Positions 1 to 8,918 of a stretch of DNA of 64,000 bases are shown here, one piece after another. Below the pieces are notes generated by a model that was not told the origin of the DNA, did no database searches, and saw only the letters and a program-made list of their open reading frames with translations. Positions within the stretch are counted from its first letter, which is position 1. Every line of letters begins with the position of its first letter. Source of the DNA: Bradyrhizobium sp. 21 (GTDB lineage: Bacteria > Pseudomonadota > Alphaproteobacteria > Rhizobiales > Xanthobacteraceae); contig NZ_JADPJG010000026.1 of the NCBI RefSeq assembly GCF_023073335.1, forward strand, positions 97,945-161,944, read 5' to 3'. The position numbers were made by a program, and so were the translations under genes.

Positions 1-310
1 GGCCGCAGCCGTGGAAGCGGCCGGGGATTTTCGAGCTCCATTTCAGGTTGGTGTTCTCTTCCATCGGCAGCGCGTCCATGTCGGCGCGCAGGCCGATGCG
101 CTTGCCGCTCGACCCCTTGCCCTTGATGACACCGATCACGCCGGTGCCGCCGAGACCGCGATGCACCTCGATGCCCCAGCTCTTCAGCTTGTCGGCGACG
201 ATGCCGGAGGTGCGCACTTCCTCGAAGCCGATCTCGGGATGGGCATGGAGGTCGCGCCTGATAGCAGTGAGTTCGTCGGCATAGCCGTCGATACGGTCGA
301 TCGTGGGCAT
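1..310 (-). CDS. M20-family amidohydrolase (hippurate hydrolase-like), cut by window edge
   Basis: The first 103 residues of a minus-strand gene whose 3' part lies outside the window. The start MPTIDRIDGYADELT is followed by RRDLHAHPEIGFEE, the typical N-terminus of M20D amidohydrolases (hippuricase, N-acyl-amino acid amidohydrolase), then GLRADMDALP, which holds the metal-binding Asp of that family, and the fragment ends near FHGCG, before the rest of the metal site. Such enzymes hydrolyse N-acyl amino acids in the cytoplasm using a dinuclear metal centre. It lies 13 bases downstream of the M81 peptidase gene on the same strand, so the two are probably co-transcribed. The exact substrate cannot be told. 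Confidence 0.9.
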   Translation of the reverse strand, partial: MPTIDRIDGYADELTAIRRDLHAHPEIGFEEVRTSGIVADKLKSWGIEVHRGLGGTGVIGVIKGKGSSGKRIGLRADMDALPMEENTNLKWSSKIPGRFHGCG

Positions 311-323
311 GTGTTGTGTCCGG

Positions 324-1829
324 TTAGCGTGGGGAGGGCGTGAAAACGGGGCCGTTCGGCTTGATGCGGATGCCCGGCCGCAGGCGCGTCCATGGCAATG
401 TGGCCGTATCTGCGGGCATCGCGCCGGGGGCGGCGCAAATCATCAGCTTTTCCGCGATCGGCTCGAAATCGGCGCGCAAGTGCACCGAGCTCTTGTTGAC
501 CAGAATCTTCTCCTCGGTCGGCTCGATGCCGACAAAGCGGTACATCGCTTGATCAGCGAGTTGCGCCTTGTGCGAACTCACGACGACGCGGACGTCGCCG
601 ATGCGCAGGCAGGCGGACGGACCCATCTCCATCTCGCGGCCGCCGTAATAGGGGCCGGGCGCGATGAAGCGGCCGTCGGAGAGCTTTTCGACGACGAAGG
701 TCTCGCGATAGGGCTCGTCGCCGGGAATGCCGGACTTGCCGCCGAGCGACAGCGTCACGGTGGCGCCGACGCCGGCCGCATGGGCGGCCTTGGCCGATTG
801 CGGATCGTAGATCGCGCCGGTCGCCGCGCTCGCCTTGTTGCGCACCAGCGCGCGCAGCATGCCGGTCGTGTCGGAATCGCCGCCGGCGCCGGGATTGTCC
901 TGGGTGTCAGCGATGATGATCGGCTTGCTGGCGCCCTTCGAGAGTTCCATCGCGTGGCGCACGCCATCGTCAGGCGACCAGATCTTGCCGTCGAAATCGT
1001 CCTCGTGGCTTTCGATCAGCTTGACGATTGCGTCGGCGGCGCGGTCGGCATCCGCCTGCGTCTTGCCATAGGCGAACACGCTCGGCCCGCAATCGCGGAA
1101 GTCGGCGGCAGGGAAGCCGGGCGCGAAGGACAGTGTGGGAACCGCATCACTCTCCAGCGCGGCAAGCTTTTCGTAGATGCCCTTGGTCGGCCGGTCGTTG
1201 GTGCACTGCCAACTGATCGGGATTAGGAATGGCAATTGTCGAAACGACTTTGCAAAATGCTGCTTCGTCTTCAGGAGCAGCGCGAGGTGCTTTGCGGAGG
1301 CGCGGCCGGTCTCGGCCATGTCGATATGGGGATAGGTGCGATAGGCGATCAGCGCGTCCGCATGTTCCATCATCTCGGGCGTGACGTTGGCGTGCAAATC
1401 GAGGCTCGCGACCAGCGGCACATCCTTGCCGATGACGCGGCGCACGCGCGCCAGGATCTCGCCTTCGCCGTCGTCGAGATGCTCGGTGACCATGGCGCCG
1501 TGGAGATCGAGGTAGACCGCGTCGATCGGGCCGGCGGCCGCGATGCCGTCGACCATCACCTTGACGATGCGCTCGAAGGCGTCCCGGGTGACATGCGCCG
1601 AGGGACTCGCGCCGCACGCGATCGTTGGAACGAGTTCCCAGCCGTTGGCCTCGGCGCTGCCGACGAAACCGGCGAGGCCGACATTGATGCGGCGCATCAC
1701 CTTCAGCACGTCGGCGCCCTCAGTCATCGCCGGCCAGCCGCCGCCGTGCTGGAAGTCCGCGAAAGTCGCCTTCGTCGGAGCGAAGGTGTTGGTCTCATGC
1801 AGGAAGCCGCCGACGGCGATGCGTGTCAT
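324..1829 (-). CDS. M81 family metallopeptidase (MlrC-like)
   Basis: A 501-residue protein of the M81/MlrC family, named after the microcystin-degrading peptidase of Sphingomonas; most members occur in ordinary soil bacteria and have unknown peptide substrates. Family marks are HETNTF at residues 11-16, DLHGAM near 110 and SLDLHANVT near 145, which supply the predicted zinc ligands, and a C-terminal MlrC domain with DTQDNPGAGGDSDT. Length matches the family (about 490-510). ATG at 1829 is chosen; a TTG one codon upstream is also open but no clear ribosome site favours it. It sits between an M20 amidohydrolase and a peptide importer on the same strand, which suggests intracellular breakdown of imported peptides. 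Confidence 0.9.
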   Translation of the reverse strand: MTRIAVGGFLHETNTFAPTKATFADFQHGGGWPAMTEGADVLKVMRRINVGLAGFVGSAEANGWELVPTIACGASPSAHVTRDAFERIVKVMVDGIAAAGPIDAVYLDLHGAMVTEHLDDGEGEILARVRRVIGKDVPLVASLDLHANVTPEMMEHADALIAYRTYPHIDMAETGRASAKHLALLLKTKQHFAKSFRQLPFLIPISWQCTNDRPTKGIYEKLAALESDAVPTLSFAPGFPAADFRDCGPSVFAYGKTQADADRAADAIVKLIESHEDDFDGKIWSPDDGVRHAMELSKGASKPIIIADTQDNPGAGGDSDTTGMLRALVRNKASAATGAIYDPQSAKAAHAAGVGATVTLSLGGKSGIPGDEPYRETFVVEKLSDGRFIAPGPYYGGREMEMGPSACLRIGDVRVVVSSHKAQLADQAMYRFVGIEPTEEKILVNKSSVHLRADFEPIAEKLMICAAPGAMPADTATLPWTRLRPGIRIKPNGPVFTPSPR

Positions 1830-1990
1830 CAACTCAAGCCCAGCTATTGAAAGTGCGCGACGTTACCCTTTGACGTTAGCCTCGGCTTTGTGAGGAGAGC
1901 AAGGTGGGAAGCAATCGCGCCACGCATAGGGTCAGATCATTTTGGGAATGCTGCTGGGCGGTGGGTGCGCGAAGTCAACCACATACTCAT

Positions 1991-2119
1991 CGTCGTCCCG
2001 GCGAAGGCCGGGACCCATAACCCCAGGGAGAAGTTTTGCGAAGATTGGTCGTTCGGGATTAGCGCTGCACGCGATGGATAGACCTCGCGGTATGGGTCCC
2101 GGCCTTCGCCGGGACGACA
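1991..2119. repeat. Inverted pair of short palindromic dispersed repeats
   Basis: The stretch CGTCCCGGCGAAGGCCGGGA at about 1994-2013, followed by CCCATA, reappears inverted at about 2092-2116 (TATGGGTCCCGGCCTTCGCC and on). Each arm is itself palindromic around GGCGAAGGCC. Repeats of this kind are scattered between genes in Bradyrhizobium (recalled, not searched). The pair lies downstream of the ABC transporter genes (minus strand) and upstream of the M81 gene; folding on either strand could attenuate read-through. Confidence 0.8.
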
Positions 2120-2132
2120 CTGGAGGATGTCG

Positions 2133-3797
2133 TTAGAGCGTGGCCGCCACACCTTCTGCCACAGGGCGGAAGTTCGCAAAGTCCCAGCCCCGGCCGGGCG
2201 CTGCCTCGAGCAAGGCTCTCGTATAGGCCTCCTTCGGATGCGTCAGCACTTCGGCAGCCGGGCCCTGCTCGACGACGCGGCCGTGCTGCATCACCACGAC
2301 CTCGTCGCAAATCTGGGCTGCGACGCGCAGATCGTGGGTGATGAACAGGATGGCGATGCCGAGCCGCTTCTGAATCTCGTCGAGCAGTTCCAGCACCTGC
2401 GCCTGCACGGAGACGTCGAGCGCAGAGACCGCTTCATCCGCGACCAGCACGTCGGGATCCAGCGCGAGCGCGCGGGCAATGGCGATGCGCTGGCGTTGGC
2501 CGCCGGAGAATTGGTGCGGATAGCGCGAGACGGCATCGGCGGGAAGGCCGACCAGTTCAAGGAGTTCGCGCGCCCGCTTCATGGCATCGGCGTGTGAGAC
2601 GCCATAATTGATCGGGCCTTCCGCGATGCTCTCGCCGATTGTGACGCGCGGGTTGAGCGAGCGGTAGGGATCCTGAAACACGATCTGGATTTTTTGCCGG
2701 TGCGGCTGCAGCAGGCGGCGCGAGATGTCGGAGATCTCCCGGCCGGACAGGCGCACGCCGCCGGAGGTCGGATCGATCAGCCGCACGATACAGCGCGCCA
2801 CCGTCGATTTGCCTGAACCGCTCTCGCCGACGATGCCGAGCGTGCGGCCCTTGCGCAGCGTCAGCGTGACCTTGTCGGCGGCGACGACCTCGCGGCCTTT
2901 GCCGAAGAACGCGCGCTCGCGATAGACCTTGCTGAGCTCGTTGGCTTCCAGGACCACAGGTTCTCTGCTCTCCTCACGTGGAGCGCGTGGCACCAGGCTC
3001 GGCACCGCGGCGAGCAGGTTGCGGGTGTATTCCATGGTCGGATTGCGCAAGATCGAATCGAGCGTGCCGGTCTCGACCAGCCGGCCCTGGCGCATCACCG
3101 CGACGCGGTCGGCGATCTCGGCCACCACGCCCATGTCGTGGGTGATGAACAGCACGGCGGTGCCGTGATCGCGCTGGAGGTCGCGGATCAGCATCAAAAT
3201 CTGCTTCTGCGTGGTGACGTCGAGCGCGGTGGTCGGCTCGTCGGCAATGAGAAGCTTGGGCTCCAGCACGAGCGCCATCGCGATCATGATGCGCTGGCGC
3301 TGGCCGCCGGAGAGACGGTGCGGGTAGGAGGCGAAGATGCGCTCGACCTGGGGCAGGCGCACCTGTTCCATCATCTCGAGGATGCGCTTCTTCCGCGCCT
3401 TCGCATCGAGATTGGTGTGTGCGCGCAGGACCTCGTCGATCTGGCGGCCGACCGGCACCACGGGATTGAGCGCCGTCATTGGCTCCTGAAAGATCATCGC
3501 CATCTGCGTGGCGCGGAGCTGGCGCAGGCGGCGGTCGGTCGCGGTGAGGGTCTCCTCGCCGACCAGCTTGACGCTGCCGGCTGTCGGAACCAGCGTGCCC
3601 TTCGGCAAGAGGCCCATCGTGGTGAGCGACGTCACCGACTTGCCCGAGCCGCTTTCGCCGACGAGGCACAGCGTCTCGCCCTTGCGCACCTGGATCGAGA
3701 TGCCGTCGATGATGTGCGCGCCCTTCGGCTTCTTGCCGATGGAGACGACGAGGTTGCTGATGTCGAGAACGGTGTCGGTCATCACTTGATCGCTCAT
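2133..3797 (-). CDS. Dipeptide/oligopeptide ABC transporter, fused double ATPase (DppD-DppF type)
   Basis: A 554-residue cytoplasmic ATPase carrying two complete nucleotide-binding domains, equivalent to fused DppD and DppF. Domain 1 has Walker A GESGSGKS at residues 47-54, signature LSGGQRQR and Walker B LLIADEPTTALD; domain 2 repeats GESGSGKST (near 340), FSGGQRQRIAIARAL and VLVADEAVSALD. It powers import through the two permeases encoded just upstream. The ATG overlaps the stop of the preceding permease (TAATG), so translation is probably coupled. Open frame continues upstream, but that part is the permease region read out of frame. The usual length of fused members is about 540-560. Substrate is not readable from the ATPase. 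Confidence 0.95.
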   Translation of the reverse strand: MSDQVMTDTVLDISNLVVSIGKKPKGAHIIDGISIQVRKGETLCLVGESGSGKSVTSLTTMGLLPKGTLVPTAGSVKLVGEETLTATDRRLRQLRATQMAMIFQEPMTALNPVVPVGRQIDEVLRAHTNLDAKARKKRILEMMEQVRLPQVERIFASYPHRLSGGQRQRIMIAMALVLEPKLLIADEPTTALDVTTQKQILMLIRDLQRDHGTAVLFITHDMGVVAEIADRVAVMRQGRLVETGTLDSILRNPTMEYTRNLLAAVPSLVPRAPREESREPVVLEANELSKVYRERAFFGKGREVVAADKVTLTLRKGRTLGIVGESGSGKSTVARCIVRLIDPTSGGVRLSGREISDISRRLLQPHRQKIQIVFQDPYRSLNPRVTIGESIAEGPINYGVSHADAMKRARELLELVGLPADAVSRYPHQFSGGQRQRIAIARALALDPDVLVADEAVSALDVSVQAQVLELLDEIQKRLGIAILFITHDLRVAAQICDEVVVMQHGRVVEQGPAAEVLTHPKEAYTRALLEAAPGRGWDFANFRPVAEGVAATL

Positions 3798-4684
3798 TAC
3801 TTCCCTTCCCGCTGCTTCATGCGGGGATCGAGTGCGTCGCGGGCGGCGTCGCCGATCAAATTCATGCTGAGGATGGCGATCGAGAGAAAGAGGCCCGGCC
3901 AGAAGATCAGGGTCGGCTTGAGCTGAAAATACTGGCGCCCCTCGGCCATGATGTTGCCCCAGGTCGGCGTCTCCGGCGAGATGCCGGCACCGAGGAAGGA
4001 TAGGATGGCCTCGGTGAGAATCGCGGAGGCGCAGACATAGGTGCCCTGGACGATCAGCGGTGCGATCGTGTTCGGCATCAAATGCCGCCACATGATCTTG
4101 GGCAGGGACGAGCCGACCGAGATCGCGGCCTCGACGTAGGGCTCTTCGCGCGCCGACAGCACCACCGAGCGCACCAGGCGCGCCACGCGCGGGATCTCGG
4201 GGATAGTGATCGCGATCAGCACGGTCCAGAGGCTGGCGCCGGACAGCGACACCACGGCGATTGCGAGCAGGATGCTCGGCATCGCCATCAGGCCGTCCAT
4301 GACTCGCATCAGGACGGCATCGACCAGCTTGAAGAAGCCGGAGACGAGGCCGATCGCCAGCCCAATGACGATCGACAGGATCGCCGAGCCGATGCCGATC
4401 AGCAGCGAGATGCGTCCGCCATACATGACGCGCGACAGGAGATCACGGCCGTAGGCATCGGTGCCGAGCAGGAACTGCGCCGAGGAGGGCTTGAGCCGTT
4501 GCGACGGCGCGAGCTGGATCGGATCATGCGGCGCAATCAGCGGCGCGAGGATCGAGATCAGCACGATCAGCGCGAGCAAGACCGTTGCCGTGGCGATGAT
4601 GGGCGTCGAGGTAAGGAATCCGAAGCGCGGCCGCAGCGGCGACGTGATCGGAATGGACGACTGGGGAAGGGTATCGACCGACAT
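3797..4684 (-). CDS. Peptide ABC transporter permease (DppC type)
   Basis: A 295-residue inner-membrane permease with a short cytoplasmic head, one N-terminal helix (residues about 28-50), the OppC N-terminal segment containing PSSAQFLLGTDAYGRDLLSR, and the binding-protein-dependent transport domain with the EAA loop EEPYVEAAISVGSSLPKIM and the HLMPN motif that docks on the ATPase. It pairs with the DppB-type permease 19 bases upstream and overlaps the ATPase start by one base. Ends in the usual DPRMKQREGK tail of this family. Confidence 0.94.
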   Translation of the reverse strand: MSVDTLPQSSIPITSPLRPRFGFLTSTPIIATATVLLALIVLISILAPLIAPHDPIQLAPSQRLKPSSAQFLLGTDAYGRDLLSRVMYGGRISLLIGIGSAILSIVIGLAIGLVSGFFKLVDAVLMRVMDGLMAMPSILLAIAVVSLSGASLWTVLIAITIPEIPRVARLVRSVVLSAREEPYVEAAISVGSSLPKIMWRHLMPNTIAPLIVQGTYVCASAILTEAILSFLGAGISPETPTWGNIMAEGRQYFQLKPTLIFWPGLFLSIAILSMNLIGDAARDALDPRMKQREGK

Positions 4685-4703
4685 TCTTGTTGTTATCCTT
4701 GCC

Positions 4704-5645
4704 TCAGTACCGGATCCGGGGATCGAGCAGCGTGTAGGCGACGTCGATCAGGAGATTGACGACGACATAGATCAACGACGTCAGTAGGATCATCGCCTGG
4801 ATCACCGGATAGTCGCGCGCCAGCACCGCATCCACCGTGAGGCGGCCGATGCCGGGAATGTTGAACACGCTCTCGGTGACGACGACGCCGGAGATCAAAA
4901 GCGCAAAGCCGGTACCGATCACGGTGATCACTGGCACCGCAGCATTGCGCAGCGCATGGCGCATCATCACGGCGACCTCGTTGATGCCCTTCGCACGCGC
5001 CGTTCGCACGTAATCTTCGCCCAATACGTCGAGCATCGCCGCGCGCGTCATGCGCGCGATCAGTGCGATGTAGATGAAGGACAGCGCGCAGGTCGGCAGG
5101 ATGATGCGTTCGAAAAACGGTCCGAATCCGTTCGAGATGCTGCGGAAGCCCTGCACCGGCACCCAGCGCAGGTCGATCGCGAAGACCTCGATCAGGATGT
5201 AGCCGACCACGAACACCGGCACCGAGAAGCCGAGCACGGACAGGCCCATTACGAAGCGGTCGATCCAGGTGCCATGCTTCCATGCCGCGATCACGCCCAA
5301 GGGGACCGCGACGATGACGGCGAGGACGATGGTCGACAGGGCAATCGAGATCGACGGCTCGACGCGCTGGCCGATCATCTTGATCACGGGCAGGTTGGAG
5401 ATCAGTGAGGTCCCGAGATCGCCATGCAGCAGCTTGTTCACCCAGGTGACGAACTGCACGATCAGGGGCTCGTTGAGGCCGAGCGAGGCGCGGATGCGCT
5501 CCAGCCGTTCCGGCGTGGCGTTGTCGCCGGCGAGAATGGCGGCGGGGTCGCCCGGGGTGAGGCGGAGCAGGAGGAATACGAACAGCGCCACCACGCCCAT
5601 CACGGGCACGGCGGCGAAAATTCGGCGAAGGAGATATCCGAGCAA
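4704..5645 (-). CDS. Peptide ABC transporter permease (DppB type)
   Basis: A 313-residue inner-membrane permease starting MLGYLLRRIFAAVPVMGVV, the typical DppB opening, followed by RLTPGDPAA and the periplasmic segment, then the EAA region EDYVRTARAKGINEVAVMM with RHALRNA. Six membrane helices are expected. It is the first transporter gene of the minus-strand operon (DppB, DppC, fused ATPase), 147 bases downstream of the M20 peptidase gene. The two receptor genes that should deliver substrate to it are divergently transcribed beyond the M20 gene. Confidence 0.94.
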   Translation of the reverse strand: MLGYLLRRIFAAVPVMGVVALFVFLLLRLTPGDPAAILAGDNATPERLERIRASLGLNEPLIVQFVTWVNKLLHGDLGTSLISNLPVIKMIGQRVEPSISIALSTIVLAVIVAVPLGVIAAWKHGTWIDRFVMGLSVLGFSVPVFVVGYILIEVFAIDLRWVPVQGFRSISNGFGPFFERIILPTCALSFIYIALIARMTRAAMLDVLGEDYVRTARAKGINEVAVMMRHALRNAAVPVITVIGTGFALLISGVVVTESVFNIPGIGRLTVDAVLARDYPVIQAMILLTSLIYVVVNLLIDVAYTLLDPRIRY

Positions 5646-5792
5646 GTGGCATCCGTCAGATTAGAGTCAAATCAGCGGCAGTGACCGTAGACCGGGTTCT
5701 GCCATCAGCCTAACATTTCAGCAATTCCCGTGCCATCAGGGTCACGGTTTTTGCAGTGCGGTCAACTTGTTTTGGTGGCGAGGCGCGCGTCG

Positions 5793-6923
5793 TCACGCCA
5801 GCGTCGCGAGCAGCCCCGCCATCAGCCGGCCCCGTTCGACCAGGCTCTCGATCTCGATATACTCTTCGAGCGTGTGGCCGTTGCCTCCGCGCACGCCCAG
5901 GCCGTCGAGCGTCGGAATGCCCATCGCGCCGGTAAAATTGCCGTCGGAGCCGCCGCCGGCGCTTGCATGCGGCAATTCGGCGCCAAGTGACTTGGCGATC
6001 CCGCGCGCCTTTTCGTACAGCGCCATGGTGCCGGCATCCGGTTCCCACACCGGACGCGTCACGCCGCGCGTCACCTTGAAGGTGACATCATTGGTTGTAC
6101 CCGACAACGCCAGCATCCTCTCGACGCCGCGATCGAGGTCGGCCTGGCGTTTGGCCATCGAAAGCGCTTCGCCGGTGGCGGTCGTGGCAACGCAATTGAC
6201 CCATTGACCACCGTGCACGATGCCGACCGAAAAGGTGCAGTCCTCGCTCGTCATCGCGTCGATGGCGAGGATCTGCCGCGCCATTTCGCGAATCGCCGAG
6301 CGGCCAGCCGACAGGGTCGCGCCGGCGTGGCTCGGCCGCCCCGTCGCCTCGAGATTGAAGCGTGCGATGGCGTAACGTCCGGTGGTGACCCCGTTGTCGG
6401 CGCGGCCAGGCTCGGGCACCAGCACGTATTTGTTGCGCGCGGCTTCCGCCTCGATGATATCGCGCGTCGAGGGGGTGCCGACTTCCTCGTCGGGCGTGAA
6501 CAGCACGGTGATCGGCAGCGGCGTCGTGAACGAGGCGCGGGCCAGTTGCCGGATCGCCTCCAGCGAAAGATAGTTGCCGCCCTTCATGTCGTAGATGCCG
6601 GGTCCGTAGCACTTGCTGCCCTCGCGGCGCCATTTCAGCTTCTCGATGGTGCCGACCGGGTGGACGGTATCCATGTGACCGGCGATCAGGATGCCCGGCT
6701 CGCCCTGCTTGGGATGCGGAAAGCGCGCGCGGATCACGCCGCCAAAGCCCTGCCGGCCGGCGATGCGCTCGATCGTCGCACCCATGACCGCCATCTCCCG
6801 CGCCGAGATATCGAGCATGCGGTTGACCGCGCCTGCGTCCCAGGTCGGGCTTTCGCATTCCACCCAACCGCGCAGACCCTGCAGCATGGCTTCGGAATCG
6901 AAGGGAAGATTGGCTGGATTCAT
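5793..6923 (-). CDS. M20 family metallopeptidase (glutamate carboxypeptidase-like)
   Basis: A 376-residue M20A/CPG2-like enzyme. HMDTVHP near residue 85 gives the first zinc His, DMKGG the bridging Asp region, DEEVGT the catalytic and metal Glu pair, PEPG a further ligand region, and NGHTLEEY near the C-terminus the last His. RPSHAGA belongs to the dimerisation domain. Start ATG at 6923 is chosen because it is preceded by GAGAG and begins just before family homology; a longer open frame extends to 7085. No signal peptide is visible, so it probably hydrolyses imported peptides or N-acyl-glutamate-like substrates in the cytoplasm. It faces the receptor gene at 7193 across a 269-base divergent promoter region. 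Confidence 0.92.
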   Translation of the reverse strand: MNPANLPFDSEAMLQGLRGWVECESPTWDAGAVNRMLDISAREMAVMGATIERIAGRQGFGGVIRARFPHPKQGEPGILIAGHMDTVHPVGTIEKLKWRREGSKCYGPGIYDMKGGNYLSLEAIRQLARASFTTPLPITVLFTPDEEVGTPSTRDIIEAEAARNKYVLVPEPGRADNGVTTGRYAIARFNLEATGRPSHAGATLSAGRSAIREMARQILAIDAMTSEDCTFSVGIVHGGQWVNCVATTATGEALSMAKRQADLDRGVERMLALSGTTNDVTFKVTRGVTRPVWEPDAGTMALYEKARGIAKSLGAELPHASAGGGSDGNFTGAMGIPTLDGLGVRGGNGHTLEEYIEIESLVERGRLMAGLLATLA

Positions 6924-7192
6924 CTCAATGTCTCTCAATCTTGCGAAAGATGGAACGCGCATTGCATTGGGGCCGGCAGGATAAGCGGAGAGCGTTGTAG
7001 AGCTAAACCGATCTTTGTGGAGCCCGCGCGTGCGCCGCTTGGGCTTGCAGCGAAACTGGATTGACGCGCTCGGCACTGTCTGCAAGTCTCAAAAGATAAA
7101 GGCATTGCATGAGGTTAGTTCGCCTAAAGAACGAACCGGATGCTCAACCAATAACCTGCCTTTGAACAGTTTCACGCCAGGAGAAACTTTAG

Positions 7193-8803
7193 ATGTTCCA
7201 CTTCATGCGCCGGGGGCCTCGCGCGTTCGCCTCCAAACTTGCGCTGTCGGTCGTCGCGCTCTCGACCGCGCTGGCTTCGCCGGTGCTTGCGGCCGGCAAG
7301 ACCATCACGGCGGTGATGCATTCGGATCTGCGCATCATCGATCCGATCTTCACCACGGCCTACATCACCCGTGACCATGGCTACATGGTCTACGACACGC
7401 TGCTGGCCCCCGATTCGAACTTCAAGATCCAGCCGCAGATGGCGGACTGGAAGATCTCCGACGACAAGCTCACCTACACCTTTACACTGCGCGACGGCCT
7501 GAAGTGGCATGACGGTGCGCCGGTGACGGCGGAGGACTGCGTCGCCTCGCTGAAGCGCTGGGCCGCGGTCGACGGAATGGGCCAGAAGCTCATGGACTTC
7601 ACCGCGAGCATCGAGGCGACCGACGCCAAGACCATCACCTTGAAGCTGAAGGAGCCCTACGGCCTCGTGCTCGACTCCATCGGCAAGCCGTCCTCGCGCG
7701 TCGCCTTCATGATGCCGAAGCGCCTTGCCGAAACGCCGCCGGACAAGCAGATCCCCGAGCAGATCGGATCGGGTCCTTTCAAGTTCGTGCAGTCGGAATT
7801 CCAGCCGGGCGTGAAGGCGGTCTACGTCAAGAACACCGACTACGTGCCGCGCAAGGAGCCGTCGAGCTGGACCTCCGGCGGCAAGCTGGTGAAGGTCGAT
7901 CGCGTCGAATGGATCACCATGCCGGACTCGCAGACAGCGGTGAACGCGCTGCAGTCGGGCGACATCGACTTCGTGGAAAACCTGCCCTACGACATGCTCC
8001 CGTTGCTGGAAGCGAACAAGGAGATCACGATCGAGGTCTCGAACAAGTTCGGTTTTCAGACCCTCGGCCGGATGAATTTCCTTTATCCGCCGTTCGACAA
8101 CGTGAAAGTGCGGCGTGCGGCCTTTCTGGCGATGAACCAGAAGGACGTTCTCGACGCGCTTATCGGCAACGCCAAATATCAGAAGGTCTGTGGCGCCTTC
8201 TTCGTGTGCGATACGCCGCTCGCGACTGAAATCGGCGCAGAGACCCTGGTCAAGGGCAACGGCATGGCGGAAGCCAAGAAGGCGCTCGCGGAGTCCGGCT
8301 ATGACGGCACCCCGGTCGTGGTCATGGCGCCTGGCGATGTCACGACGCTCAAGGCGCAGCCGATCGTTGCGGCCCAGTTGTTGCGCGAGGCCGGCTTCAA
8401 GGTCGACCTGCAAGCGACCGATTGGCAGACGGTGGTGAGCCGCCGCGCCAGCCAGAAGCCGCCGAAGGAGGGCGGCTGGAACATGTTCTTCACCAATTGG
8501 GTCGCGGCCGACGTCTCCAACCCGATCGCCAATCTCTCGATCGGCGGCCAAGGCAAGAAGGGCGGCTGGTTCGGCTGGGCGGAGGACGCAAAGATCGAGC
8601 AGCTCAAGGACGCCTTCGTCCGCGCGTCCTCGATCGACGAGCAGAAGAAGATCGCTGCTGACATCCAGACGGAAGCCTATGAGCAGGTGATCTACGTCCC
8701 GCTGGGGCAGTATCTCCTGCCGAGCGGCTGGCGCAAATCGCTGACCGGCGTGCTCGACGGTCCCGCGACCCCGCTGTTCTGGAACATCGACAAATCGGAG
8801 TAA
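7193..8803 (+). CDS. ABC transporter substrate-binding protein, family 5 (peptide receptor), copy 1
   Basis: A 536-residue periplasmic receptor of the DppA/OppA family (SBP_bac_5). A signal peptide with RRG n-region and cleavage after ASPVLA near residue 29 is clear. Core marks include LRDGLKWHDGAPVTAEDCV near residues 98-116, IGSGPFKFV and VKNTDYVP. A good ribosome site (CAGGAG, 8 bases) precedes the ATG. It is the first of two tandem paralogues and is divergent from the peptidase-transporter operon, so it most likely feeds that transporter. Substrate could be peptides or acylated amino acids. Confidence 0.95.
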   Translation: MFHFMRRGPRAFASKLALSVVALSTALASPVLAAGKTITAVMHSDLRIIDPIFTTAYITRDHGYMVYDTLLAPDSNFKIQPQMADWKISDDKLTYTFTLRDGLKWHDGAPVTAEDCVASLKRWAAVDGMGQKLMDFTASIEATDAKTITLKLKEPYGLVLDSIGKPSSRVAFMMPKRLAETPPDKQIPEQIGSGPFKFVQSEFQPGVKAVYVKNTDYVPRKEPSSWTSGGKLVKVDRVEWITMPDSQTAVNALQSGDIDFVENLPYDMLPLLEANKEITIEVSNKFGFQTLGRMNFLYPPFDNVKVRRAAFLAMNQKDVLDALIGNAKYQKVCGAFFVCDTPLATEIGAETLVKGNGMAEAKKALAESGYDGTPVVVMAPGDVTTLKAQPIVAAQLLREAGFKVDLQATDWQTVVSRRASQKPPKEGGWNMFFTNWVAADVSNPIANLSIGGQGKKGGWFGWAEDAKIEQLKDAFVRASSIDEQKKIAADIQTEAYEQVIYVPLGQYLLPSGWRKSLTGVLDGPATPLFWNIDKSE

Positions 8804-8918
8804 AGGCCAGGTCCGAGTAAGGCAGGGCGTGTCTCGCGCCTTGCGTCCCGATCATCACGCGGCGTCGCTGTCATCAGCGGCGCCGCCCGCCAGCCGGTCG
8901 CTCGCCAGGAGAACTTCA

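Noticed and set aside
303..1226. 307-residue plus-strand frame opposite the M81 gene
   Set aside because: Shadow frame; the M81 protein on the other strand has clear family motifs.
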